Positions 17,222-24,932 of a stretch of 64,000 nucleotides of DNA are shown piece by piece. Source of the DNA: Iodobacter arcticus (GTDB lineage: Bacteria; Pseudomonadota; Gammaproteobacteria; Burkholderiales; Chitinibacteraceae). How positions within the stretch are numbered: the stretch's first letter is position 1; each line of letters opens with the position of its first letter. Under the pieces are notes generated by a model. It was given only the letters and a program-made list of their open reading frames with translations, searched no databases and had not been told where the DNA came from. A program made the translations under genes and the position numbers. The stretch is taken from the NCBI RefSeq assembly GCF_042664895.1, contig NZ_JBHTBQ010000031.1:1-64000 (forward strand). The letters run 5' to 3'.

Positions 17222-17854
17222 ATGACACTCGACGAACTTCGTAATTTAGATCCTAAAGATGTGGGCAATTGGCCCATGCCTGCCCAGATTGGCTTAATTG
17301 TCTTGGTGTTTTTCCTGCTGACGTTTGGTGGCTACTTTTATGTTTGGGGCAGCCAGATGGAAGAGCTTGATGCCGGGCGCGCTAAAGAAGAGCAGCTAAA
17401 GCAAGATTTTATTGAGAAGAAAAGCAAGGCCGTTAATTTAGAGGCCTATCGCCAGCAATTGCAAGAAATCCAACAGTCTTTTGGTGCTTTGCTGCGGCAA
17501 CTACCGAATAAATCTGAAATGGAATCCTTGCTTACCGAGATTAATCAGGCAGGTGTTGGCCGGGGCTTGTTTTTTGAGCTATTTAAGCCCGGTACAGAAG
17601 TTAAAACATCTGAATTTGCTGAGCTACCGATTGATATTCGCATCTCTGGCAGCTATCACGATTTAGCTGCATTTGTGAGCGATGTGGCTCAACTCTCCCG
17701 TATTGTTACTTTGAGTAATCTTCAGCTAGCCACAACTAAAGACCCTGACGTACTTTCTATGCAGGCGGTTGCTAAAACGTATCGCTCGCTTGATGAGGCT
17801 GAATTACAAGCTATGCATCAAGCTGCTCTTGACGCTAAGAAGAAACAGAAATGA
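17222..17854 (+). CDS. pilO: Type IV pilus assembly protein PilO
   Basis: The 210-residue inner-membrane partner of PilN. It has a short N-terminal segment beginning MTLDELRNLDPKDVGNWP, one transmembrane helix (about 22-43), a coiled coil and a C-terminal ferredoxin-like fold (ISGSYHDLAAFVSDVAQLSR). ATG 17222, directly behind the pilN stop, is preferred; the frame is open to 17180, but that would overlap pilN by about 40 bases and give an atypical N-terminus. Confidence 0.94.
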   Translation: MTLDELRNLDPKDVGNWPMPAQIGLIVLVFFLLTFGGYFYVWGSQMEELDAGRAKEEQLKQDFIEKKSKAVNLEAYRQQLQEIQQSFGALLRQLPNKSEMESLLTEINQAGVGRGLFFELFKPGTEVKTSEFAELPIDIRISGSYHDLAAFVSDVAQLSRIVTLSNLQLATTKDPDVLSMQAVAKTYRSLDEAELQAMHQAALDAKKKQK

Positions 17855-18396
17855 AAATCCGGCCTGGCTCAATCAAGCTAACTCTGCTTATTAGTATTGC
17901 TACATTCTCCTTAACCGCTTGTTTTGGTGAGGAAAATAGCGATTTAAAAAATTGGATGAAAGAAAGTAGCGAAGGCTTGCGCGGTAAAGTTGAAGCATTG
18001 CCCGAAGCTAAGCCCTATGTTTCTTTTGAATATAAAGCCTTTGATTTAAGCGACCCATTTCGCGCCGCTAAAATGGAATTAGCTAAAAAAGGTTCGGGAG
18101 GCGGGCTTGCCCCGAATACCAACCGTGCTAAAGAAATTTTGGAAAATTATGATTTAGAAAAGCTGCGTATGGTGGGAACGCTTACTCAGGGCAAAACGAT
18201 GAATGGCTTGATCCATGCACCTGATGGCAATTTATATCGGGTGAAGATTGGTAGTTATATGGGACAAAACTTTGGCATGGTGACTGCGGTGAAGGATACC
18301 GAAGTTCAATTAAAAGAAATTGTTGAGGATAGCGGGGGCGATTGGGTAGAGCGCACTACCAGTTTATCCCTTGATGAAGCGGAGCAAAAAAAATGA
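17851..18396 (+). CDS. pilP: Type IV pilus assembly lipoprotein PilP
   Basis: Inner-membrane lipoprotein that connects PilNO to the PilQ secretin. The 181 residues have a signal peptide with lipobox LTAC (Cys24). A disordered linker follows with the conserved SDPFRAAK motif, then a small beta domain (KLRMVGTLTQGKTMNGLIHA ... YRVKIGSYMGQNFGMV). It overlaps pilO and pilQ by 4 bases on each side. Confidence 0.95.
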   Translation: MKIRPGSIKLTLLISIATFSLTACFGEENSDLKNWMKESSEGLRGKVEALPEAKPYVSFEYKAFDLSDPFRAAKMELAKKGSGGGLAPNTNRAKEILENYDLEKLRMVGTLTQGKTMNGLIHAPDGNLYRVKIGSYMGQNFGMVTAVKDTEVQLKEIVEDSGGDWVERTTSLSLDEAEQKK

Positions 18397-20501
18397 AAAT
18401 ACTCAATGTCATCATGCCAGCCATCTTGTGTTTGGCTAGTTTTGCCTCATCTGCGGCCAGTAGTATTACGGCGGTGGATATTAGTAATATCTCGGCAGAT
18501 AAACAGATAATTCGTCTGAGTTTTGCAGGCCCGGCTCCGGTTCCTACCAGCTTTTCTGTTAATACGCCGCCACGCGTTGCTTTTGATTTTGCTGATACAA
18601 CGAATCAGGCAGGTAAAAGCTCGGTGCAGGTCAATGGCGCTGCACTCAGGCTGATTAGTCTGGCTGAAGGCTCAGGCCGCACTCGCGTTGTTTTGAATAT
18701 GCAAAAGCAAGCGGCTTATCAAACCAGAACAGAAGGTAATGATTTTTATATTACCGTGGATGGCACCAGCAGTGCGGTGACGGCTCAAGCGCGCAATACG
18801 CATTTTGGCGAAAATAAAGCACCGGAAGCCAGCAGCAAAAACAAGCGCGATAGCATTGAAAACATTGACTTTCGCCGAGGTAAGGATGGCGAAGGCAAGG
18901 TGGTGATTGATCTTTCAAGCCCTAATGTAGGAATTGATATTCGCCAGCAGGGCAAAATGCTCTTGGTTGATTTTAATAAAGCGGCTCTGCCTAAAAAGCT
19001 AGAGCGCCGGATGGATGTCAGCGATTTTGGTACGCCAATTCAAAAGGTTGATTCATATACCCAAGGCGAAACAACCAAAATGATTATCGAGCCCAAAGGC
19101 AACTGGGAATACTCGGCTTATCAAACTGAAAATCGCTTTATTATTGAAGTACGTGAAGTCAATGATGAGCGTAATAAGCTAGCGGGAATTAAGCCTGCAT
19201 TTAAAGGTGAGAAGCTCTCTCTGAATTTTCAGAACGTTGAAATTCGCACTGTTTTACAAGTGATTGCTGAATTTACCGGCCTGAATATCATTACTAGCGA
19301 TACAGTGACCGGCAATTTAACCTTGCGGCTGAAAGACGTGCCTTGGGATCAGGCGCTGGATATGATTTTGCAAGCGAAGGGCTTGGATCAGCGCAAAAAT
19401 GGTAGCGTGCTTTGGGTGGCCCCGCGTGAAGAGTTGGCCAGCAAGGAAAAGCAAGAGTTGGAATCCAGAAAGCAAATCGATGAGCTAGAGCCTACGCGTA
19501 CTGAAGCGTTTCAATTACGCTATCAAAAGGCTGAAGACTTAAAGAAAATGCTGACTGATGATAAGCAGCAGATGCTATCTAAACGCGGCAGCATTGTGAT
19601 TGATGCCCGAACCAATACTCTGTTTGTACAGGATATCTCCAGCAAATTAGAGCAAATTCGTGCTGTGATCGGCAAGATCGATGTGGCTGTTCGACAAGTA
19701 CAAATTGAAGCGCGTATTGTTGAAGCCAATGATGGTTTTAGCCGTGAGCTGGGTATGAAGCTGGGTTGGGGCTCTAGAGGTCATTTAGGCAATACGGATT
19801 TAGGCTTGGGCAATAATTTGGATAATGCAGGTAAAGGCATTGGTGTTATTCCAAGCACTACGGCAGGAACAACCGCAACAACGCCCGTGAATAATATTCT
19901 AACGATGGGCAATAATGTGAACTTGCCAGCGATTGGCTCGGGCGTGGGTGCGCCAGGCACGTTTGCTTTGATTGCGGCTAATGCTAATTGGTTGCTGGGT
20001 TTAGAAATCAGTGCTTTGGCTGCGGACAATAAAGGTAAGATTATCTCTAGCCCGCGTCTAGTTACTGCTGACCAAGTAGAAGCTTCTATTGAAAGCGGGG
20101 AAGAGATTCCTTATCAAGAAAGCTCACAAAATGGTGCAACAACCATTTCCTTTAAGAAGGCGACACTGTCATTAAAGGTAACACCGCAGATTACGCCTGA
20201 TGGCAATGTCATCATGAAGCTGAATGTGACTAAAGATAGCCGCGGTACGGTCACTCTGGGTATTCCATCGATCAACACTAAGCAGATTAATACAACTGTT
20301 TTGGTTGAAAATGGCGGCACGGTGGTGATTGGTGGTATTTATACTCAAGAAGCGGGCTCGGATATTACTAAAGTACCTTTGCTTGGCGATATTCCTTATC
20401 TGGGGCATTTGTTTAAAAACACCTTAGAAAAAGATATCCGTCGTGAGCTGTTGATTTTTATTTCACCTAAAGTCATTCAATCTGACTTGTCACTACGCTA
20501 A
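18393..20501 (+). CDS. pilQ: Type IV pilus secretin PilQ
   Basis: Outer-membrane secretin through which the pilus passes. The 702 residues have a signal peptide (cleavage near ASSAAS), two AMIN domains for peptidoglycan binding (about 25-125 and 150-255) and an STN/N0 domain (NFQNVEIRTVLQVIAEFTGL, about 275). An N1 domain and the secretin core follow (VEASIESGEEIPYQ, then VVIGGIYTQEAGSDITKVP and PYLGHLFKN). It closes the pilMNOPQ operon and is followed by a GC-rich hairpin. Confidence 0.96.
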   Translation: MKILNVIMPAILCLASFASSAASSITAVDISNISADKQIIRLSFAGPAPVPTSFSVNTPPRVAFDFADTTNQAGKSSVQVNGAALRLISLAEGSGRTRVVLNMQKQAAYQTRTEGNDFYITVDGTSSAVTAQARNTHFGENKAPEASSKNKRDSIENIDFRRGKDGEGKVVIDLSSPNVGIDIRQQGKMLLVDFNKAALPKKLERRMDVSDFGTPIQKVDSYTQGETTKMIIEPKGNWEYSAYQTENRFIIEVREVNDERNKLAGIKPAFKGEKLSLNFQNVEIRTVLQVIAEFTGLNIITSDTVTGNLTLRLKDVPWDQALDMILQAKGLDQRKNGSVLWVAPREELASKEKQELESRKQIDELEPTRTEAFQLRYQKAEDLKKMLTDDKQQMLSKRGSIVIDARTNTLFVQDISSKLEQIRAVIGKIDVAVRQVQIEARIVEANDGFSRELGMKLGWGSRGHLGNTDLGLGNNLDNAGKGIGVIPSTTAGTTATTPVNNILTMGNNVNLPAIGSGVGAPGTFALIAANANWLLGLEISALAADNKGKIISSPRLVTADQVEASIESGEEIPYQESSQNGATTISFKKATLSLKVTPQITPDGNVIMKLNVTKDSRGTVTLGIPSINTKQINTTVLVENGGTVVIGGIYTQEAGSDITKVPLLGDIPYLGHLFKNTLEKDIRRELLIFISPKVIQSDLSLR

Positions 20502-20524
20502 TTTAGATAATTTATAGTCAGAAA

Positions 20525-20549
20525 AGCGGGGCGCAAATCGCGCCCCGCT
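20525..20549 (+). terminator. Hairpin after pilQ
   Basis: AGCGGGGCGC and GCGCCCCGCT form a perfect 10-bp stem around a 5-base loop just after pilQ. The following tract is only weakly T-rich (CTGCTTT), so termination may be partial, allowing read-through to aroK. Confidence 0.55.
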
Positions 20550-20739
20550 CTGCTTTCCGCTACAATGTGGGCGGCCTTACTTTGTTTAAGGCTGTTCTGC
20601 TACGGGAAAGCCGGATTTGGCCAAATTTCACGTTGATCATTTGATAGATAACTACTTAGTCGCCTCAAAAAAACATGAAATCTGTTTCAGACTGGACTTC
20701 CCCTTGTAACGAATGCTTAAGCCCGACAGGCCGCTAGCC

Positions 20740-21264
20740 ATGAAACTGCCAGGCAATTTTTTTCTGGTCGGCATGATGGGTGCCGGCAAAACCACCGTGG
20801 GACGAGCGCTTGCTAAAGTCAGCGGTAAGGTTTTCTATGATACGGATCACGAGATCGAATCACGCACTGGCGCGAAGATTCCTATCATCTTTGAGGTAGA
20901 AGGTGAGGCAGGGTTTCGTCGCCGTGAAGTGGCTATGATTAAAGAGCTTTCCGCGCAAAAGAATATTGTGCTGGCAACAGGTGGTGGGGCAGTGTTAAAT
21001 CCTGCTAATCGCGCGATATTACGACGTGAAGGCTTTGTGATTTATCTGCGCGCCAGCGTGGATGAGCTGTATTTACGTACCTGCCATGATAAAAATCGCC
21101 CGCTATTGCAAACCGAAAATCCTAAGCAGCGATTGCAGGAATTCTACGAGATTCGCGATCCTCTTTATTGCGAAGTGGCCGATTTGGTCATCGATACTAG
21201 TCGGCAGACAGTCCATTCGCTGTTGCAACTATTAATGAAAGAGCTAGAGTTGCACGCGGATTGA
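20740..21264 (+). CDS. aroK: Shikimate kinase
   Basis: Phosphorylates shikimate at O3 with ATP in chorismate synthesis. The 174 residues show the Walker A loop GMMGAGKTTVGR, the shikimate-binding DTDHEIESRTG and FEVEGEAGFRRREV, and ATGGGAVLNPANR. ATG 20740 (MKLPGNFFLVG) gives the usual N-terminus; an in-frame ATG at 20713 would add 9 residues and has no better ribosome site. The pilQ-aroK-aroB order is common in proteobacteria. Confidence 0.95.
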   Translation: MKLPGNFFLVGMMGAGKTTVGRALAKVSGKVFYDTDHEIESRTGAKIPIIFEVEGEAGFRRREVAMIKELSAQKNIVLATGGGAVLNPANRAILRREGFVIYLRASVDELYLRTCHDKNRPLLQTENPKQRLQEFYEIRDPLYCEVADLVIDTSRQTVHSLLQLLMKELELHAD

Positions 21265-21284
21265 TAACGACTTGTACAAGATAA

Positions 21285-21350
21285 ATTTAATGATGCCCGC
21301 GCAGGCATAGAAACGCGTGGGCATGCTTGCCCACCCGACAAAAGCTGGAG
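21285..21350. repeat. GTGGGCA-type palindromic repeat between aroK and aroB
   Basis: The spacer contains CGTGGGCATGCTTGCCCACCC, with the self-complementary arms GTGGGCA and TGCCCAC, and a related GCCCGCGCAGGC. The same GTGGGCA/TGCCCAC theme recurs at about 26868-26895 and 35360-35385, so this is a dispersed short repeat rather than a gene-specific signal. Confidence 0.5.
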
Positions 21351-21354
21351 CGCC

Positions 21355-22440
21355 ATGCAAACCGTTAAACTAGACCTTGCCCACGCCCCTTACGATATCC
21401 ATATTGCCCGTGATTTATTGACCCAGGTTGAGCTGATTAAGCCTTTATTGCTTCAGCTACGGGTGGTGATTGTCAGTAATACAACGGTCGCTCCGCTCTA
21501 TTTGAAATCGCTGCAAGAGGCTTTAGAAGCAGCAGATATTCAATGCCACAGCATTATCTTGCCTGATGGCGAAGTATATAAAACCTCCGAAACACTCAAC
21601 CAAATCTTTGATGCACTGCTTACCGAGCGCTGTGAGCGTAAAACCACGCTGATTGCCTTGGGTGGCGGTGTGATTGGCGATATGACCGGTTTTGCCGCTG
21701 CGGTATATCAGCGTGGCGTGCCCTTTATTCAGATCCCGACGACTTTACTGGCGCAAGTTGATTCATCGGTCGGTGGTAAAACGGGGATTAATCATCCCCT
21801 AGGCAAAAACATGATCGGTGCGTTTTATCAGCCTAAATTAGTTTTGGCTGATCTGGCAACGCTAGATACCCTGCCCTTGCGTGAGTTATCTGCAGGCATG
21901 GCAGAGGTGATTAAATATGGTTTGATTGATGATCTGGCTTTCTTTGAATGGCTGGAAGCGAATATCGAGCGTCTGATGGCGCGTGAAACCGAAGTGCTTG
22001 CCTATGCTATTGAGCGCTGCTGCCAAAACAAAGCACGCATTGTGGCCGGGGATGAAAAAGAGCAGGGCCAGCGTGCACTATTAAATCTAGGCCACACTTT
22101 TGGCCATGCGATTGAATCAGGCCTTGGCTACGGTGCTTGGCTGCATGGTGAGGCGGTTGCTGCGGGAATGATGCTGGCGGCTTATGCATCGCGCGAGCTG
22201 GATCAGATCAGCGATGACGATATTGCCCGGATTGAATCTCTGCTTCAAAAAGCAGGCCTGCCGGTTAAAGCGCCCGTGTTAGGCAATGATCGCTATTTAG
22301 ATTTAATGGCACAAGATAAAAAAGTAGACGCGGGCAAAATAAAATTTGTGCTGATGCGCTGCCTTGGCGAGTCTTATATGGGCGAGCTGAGTAGAGAAAC
22401 GATTATTGCAGCTTTGGACGCAGGCTGTAGTCCTGTGTGA
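21355..22440 (+). CDS. aroB: 3-dehydroquinate synthase
   Basis: Converts DAHP to 3-dehydroquinate, the second shikimate-pathway step, using NAD and a divalent metal. The 361 residues include LPDGEVYKTSETLN, the glycine-rich ALGGGVIGDMTGFAAAVYQR, PTTLLAQVDSSVGGKTGINH and the metal-binding LLNLGHTFGHAIE plus WLHGEAVAAGM. It starts at ATG 21355, right after a dispersed repeat, 90 bases behind aroK. Confidence 0.97.
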   Translation: MQTVKLDLAHAPYDIHIARDLLTQVELIKPLLLQLRVVIVSNTTVAPLYLKSLQEALEAADIQCHSIILPDGEVYKTSETLNQIFDALLTERCERKTTLIALGGGVIGDMTGFAAAVYQRGVPFIQIPTTLLAQVDSSVGGKTGINHPLGKNMIGAFYQPKLVLADLATLDTLPLRELSAGMAEVIKYGLIDDLAFFEWLEANIERLMARETEVLAYAIERCCQNKARIVAGDEKEQGQRALLNLGHTFGHAIESGLGYGAWLHGEAVAAGMMLAAYASRELDQISDDDIARIESLLQKAGLPVKAPVLGNDRYLDLMAQDKKVDAGKIKFVLMRCLGESYMGELSRETIIAALDAGCSPV

Positions 22441-22441
22441 T

Positions 22442-22476
22442 TTGAGGGCGGGATTTACCCGCCCTCAATTATTTTT
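22442..22476. terminator. Bidirectional terminator between aroB and the yihY-family gene
   Basis: TTGAGGGCGGG and CCCGCCCTCAA make a perfect 11-bp stem around a 5-base loop. ATTATTTTT follows on the plus strand, so the hairpin can end aroB. It can also serve the convergent minus-strand gene. Confidence 0.8.
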
Positions 22477-22478
22477 AA

Positions 22479-23699
22479 TCAAGACAATATTGTTTCTGCT
22501 TTTTTCTCCGCATATTCCGCCAGCGTCATTTCTAATACACCTTTTAGCTCTTCATGGATGGTACTTAAGCCTGCTTCCAACCTGGCGGAGAGGGGCGTGA
22601 CCATGGTTTCAAATACATCACGCAATGTGATGCGTTGCAGGCCTACTGCTAATATCCATTCGCCGTCGCGAGTTGATTCCACCCAGTTTTTTAGCGCCAT
22701 TTCTTCGAGTAAAGAGTAGCTGGCGTCTAAACCTAGCTGTGTTTTACGCCGAAGTTTATCGATATGCAGTATTTCGCCCCGGCTATGCGCTTCGGCTAGA
22801 ACCAGTAGCAGGCGAATGGCTTGTTCAAGGCGGGTGCCTTGATTCCCTTCCCAGCGCCACGCCGAGGCATGCCAGTAGGAAAGGCAGGCAGAAAGCACCG
22901 CTCCGCCTAAAATAATCACCCAGCTTACATATAGCCACATCAAAAAGATGGGGAAGCTGGCGAATGCGCCGTAAATCAGCTTGAACGTACCAAATTGCTG
23001 GATATACAGGCCAAATCCACGTTTCATCAGCTCTAAAGCGGCAGCCACAACAAGAGCAGAGATCAGGGCATGGCTGCGCGGTACATAGCAATTGGGGACG
23101 GCCAGATAAAGCAGGGTGAGCGAGCCCAGCATCAAGAGCATGGGGCCAAGCTTGAGCAGCATCAGGTTGAGCAGGCTGGCATCGCTATGCAAGCCCGTTT
23201 GGGCGTAGAGCCAAGAGGTGAGCGAAATACTGATGCCGATAATCAAGGGCCCCAAGGTGAGTGCTGCCCAATAAATAATCGTTCTTTGCAGGAGTTTTCT
23301 GGGGCGTTTGATTCCCCATACTTCGTTAAATGTTTTTTCAATCGTAAAAATCAGCAGTAGCGCCGTCACCAAGAGGCCAATCATCCCCATCGCGGTAAGG
23401 CGCTCCGCATTGTCTGAAAATTGCCGCATATATACGCTAATGACTTTGCCCGATGCATCTGGCACTAAATTAGTCAGCAAGAAAATCTTAAATTTGCTGC
23501 TGTAGTCGCCAAACATGGGGAAAGCAGAAAATAGCGAGAGCGCAATCGTCAATAGGGGGATCAGTGCCAGCAGCGTGGTGTACGTCAGGCTGCCAGCCGT
23601 TTGCAAGCAGCGATCTGCCAGTAGCCTGCGGCCCACAAAACGGCAAAAGCCAAACAGACGTTGCAAAACACCGAGGTTAAATAGAGATCTAAGAGTCAC
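22479..23699 (-). CDS. YihY/BrkB-family inner-membrane protein
   Basis: About 406 residues with six predicted membrane helices. Family landmarks: LQTAGSLTYTTLLALIPLLT, FNEVWGIKRPRKLLQRTIIYWA, YGAFASFPIFLMWLYVSWVI and ILGGAVLSACLSYW, followed by a winged-helix-like cytoplasmic tail (from about 290). It was once called ribonuclease BN, a label later withdrawn; the function is unknown. I chose GTG 23699 (MTLRSLFNLG) since it gives the usual short N-terminus. The frame stays open to 23798, but that would run across the divergent wrbA start. Confidence 0.85.
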   Translation of the reverse strand: MTLRSLFNLGVLQRLFGFCRFVGRRLLADRCLQTAGSLTYTTLLALIPLLTIALSLFSAFPMFGDYSSKFKIFLLTNLVPDASGKVISVYMRQFSDNAERLTAMGMIGLLVTALLLIFTIEKTFNEVWGIKRPRKLLQRTIIYWAALTLGPLIIGISISLTSWLYAQTGLHSDASLLNLMLLKLGPMLLMLGSLTLLYLAVPNCYVPRSHALISALVVAAALELMKRGFGLYIQQFGTFKLIYGAFASFPIFLMWLYVSWVIILGGAVLSACLSYWHASAWRWEGNQGTRLEQAIRLLLVLAEAHSRGEILHIDKLRRKTQLGLDASYSLLEEMALKNWVESTRDGEWILAVGLQRITLRDVFETMVTPLSARLEAGLSTIHEELKGVLEMTLAEYAEKKAETILS

Positions 23700-23728
23700 G
23701 GTTGTGCGATTAAATGAAGGATGAGCTT

Positions 23729-23734
23729 TATAAT
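23729..23734 (+). promoter_or_regulatory. Probable -10 box for wrbA
   Basis: A consensus TATAAT lies 29 bases ahead of ATG 23763. No good -35 hexamer sits at 16-18 bases. Transcription starting near 23741 agrees with the ATG at 23763 and not with the upstream in-frame ATG at 23721. Confidence 0.45.
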
Positions 23735-23762
23735 ACCGCAGCCCCACTATTTTGGAATTGTC

Positions 23763-24359
23763 ATGCCAGAGATCCTTGTTCTTTATTACAGCACACATGG
23801 TGCTACACGCCAGATGGCGCAGCTGATTGCCCGCGGTATTGAATCGGAGGGCGCGACAGCCCGCTTACGCACCGTGCCGCGTATTTCCACGGTTTGCGAG
23901 GCGATCGAAGCCAGTGTGCCAGATGCTGGAGCGCCTTATGCGGAGCTTGTGGACTTGCAAGAATGTATTGCCGTGGCGCTGGGCAGCCCTACTCGTTTTG
24001 GTAATATGGCCGCGCCCATGAAGTATTTTTGGGATGGCACGGTAGGTGATTGGTTGAAAGGCTCTTTAATCGGCAAGCCAGCTTGTGTGTTTACCAGTAC
24101 CGGCTCAATGCACGGCGGCAATGAATCTACCTTGCTGACCATGATGTTGCCGCTGCTTCACCACGGCATGTTGATTGTGGGTACGCCGTATTCTGAAACC
24201 ATGCTGAGCAGTACCAGCAGTGGCGGTACGCCCTATGGCCCTAGTCATGTGGCGGGGAGCGAATCTAATCAACCTTTGTCTGCAGAAGAAAAACAGCTGT
24301 GCATTGCTCAAGGTAAACGGCTGGCAAATATTGCATTAAGACTGGCGGCAGCAGAATGA
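23763..24359 (+). CDS. wrbA: NAD(P)H:quinone oxidoreductase, WrbA family
   Basis: Flavodoxin-like FMN enzyme that reduces quinones by two electrons. The 198 residues show the FMN loop YYSTHGATRQMA (about 8-19), GSPTRFGNMAAPMKYFWDGT (about 79-98), FTSTGSMHGGNESTLLTMM (about 116-134), and GGTPYGPSHVAG. Its stop overlaps the DUF2069 gene by 4 bases, so the two are probably one operon. Confidence 0.95.
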   Translation: MPEILVLYYSTHGATRQMAQLIARGIESEGATARLRTVPRISTVCEAIEASVPDAGAPYAELVDLQECIAVALGSPTRFGNMAAPMKYFWDGTVGDWLKGSLIGKPACVFTSTGSMHGGNESTLLTMMLPLLHHGMLIVGTPYSETMLSSTSSGGTPYGPSHVAGSESNQPLSAEEKQLCIAQGKRLANIALRLAAAE

Positions 24360-24727
24360 AAAATCAGCGTTTAATTACGTTTTCGCATTGGCTATCTGTA
24401 GCTAGTCTTGTGGCGCTGATTGCGCTGTGTATCTCTTGGGAGCTATGGCTTGCACCAGCGAAAGAGGGCGGCTCTTGGCTGGCTTTAAAGGCGGTGCTTT
24501 TATTGCCAATGTGGATGGGGGTTTTAAAAGGCCGTCGCTATACTTATCAATGGGGATCGATGTATATCCTGATCTGGTTTGTAGAAGGCGTGATGCGGGC
24601 TTGGGGAGATCAGGGCTTGTCGCAAATCTTGGCGGGAGTAGAAGTCGCTCTAGCTACTTTGTGTTTTGCTGGCTTTGTTGCCTTTGCGTGGCTAACGCGC
24701 CCTTCATTGGGCAATGCCACGGCATAA
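24356..24727 (+). CDS. DUF2069 inner-membrane protein
   Basis: A 123-residue hydrophobic protein with four predicted helices. The central PMWMGVLKGRRYTYQWGSMY and IWFVEGVMRAWGD fit DUF2069, commonly encoded behind wrbA in betaproteobacteria. The function is unknown. The start overlaps wrbA and a strong terminator follows. Confidence 0.8.
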   Translation: MKNQRLITFSHWLSVASLVALIALCISWELWLAPAKEGGSWLALKAVLLLPMWMGVLKGRRYTYQWGSMYILIWFVEGVMRAWGDQGLSQILAGVEVALATLCFAGFVAFAWLTRPSLGNATA

Positions 24728-24733
24728 ATACAC

Positions 24734-24786
24734 AAAGGCCAAAAACCAGAGGCTTAACTTTAGCTCTGGTTTCTGGCCTTTTGTTT
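24734..24786 (+). terminator. Rho-independent terminator after DUF2069 gene
   Basis: AAAGGCCAAAAACCAGAG and CTCTGGTTTCTGGCCTTT form a long stem with one internal mismatch and an 11-base loop, followed by TGTTTT. Confidence 0.85.
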
Positions 24787-24932
24787 TGAGTGTCTGCCCA
24801 TCACAAGACTCGTGGCCCTGCTGTAGCAGATTAGGGATGGCTTGAGTGAAGCGTCCCTGACGGCTGGGCTGATTGGCCTGCCGTATCTCGGTTTTGTATT
24901 GAATTCTTTTTAAGTCAGCGTTTTGCGCAGTA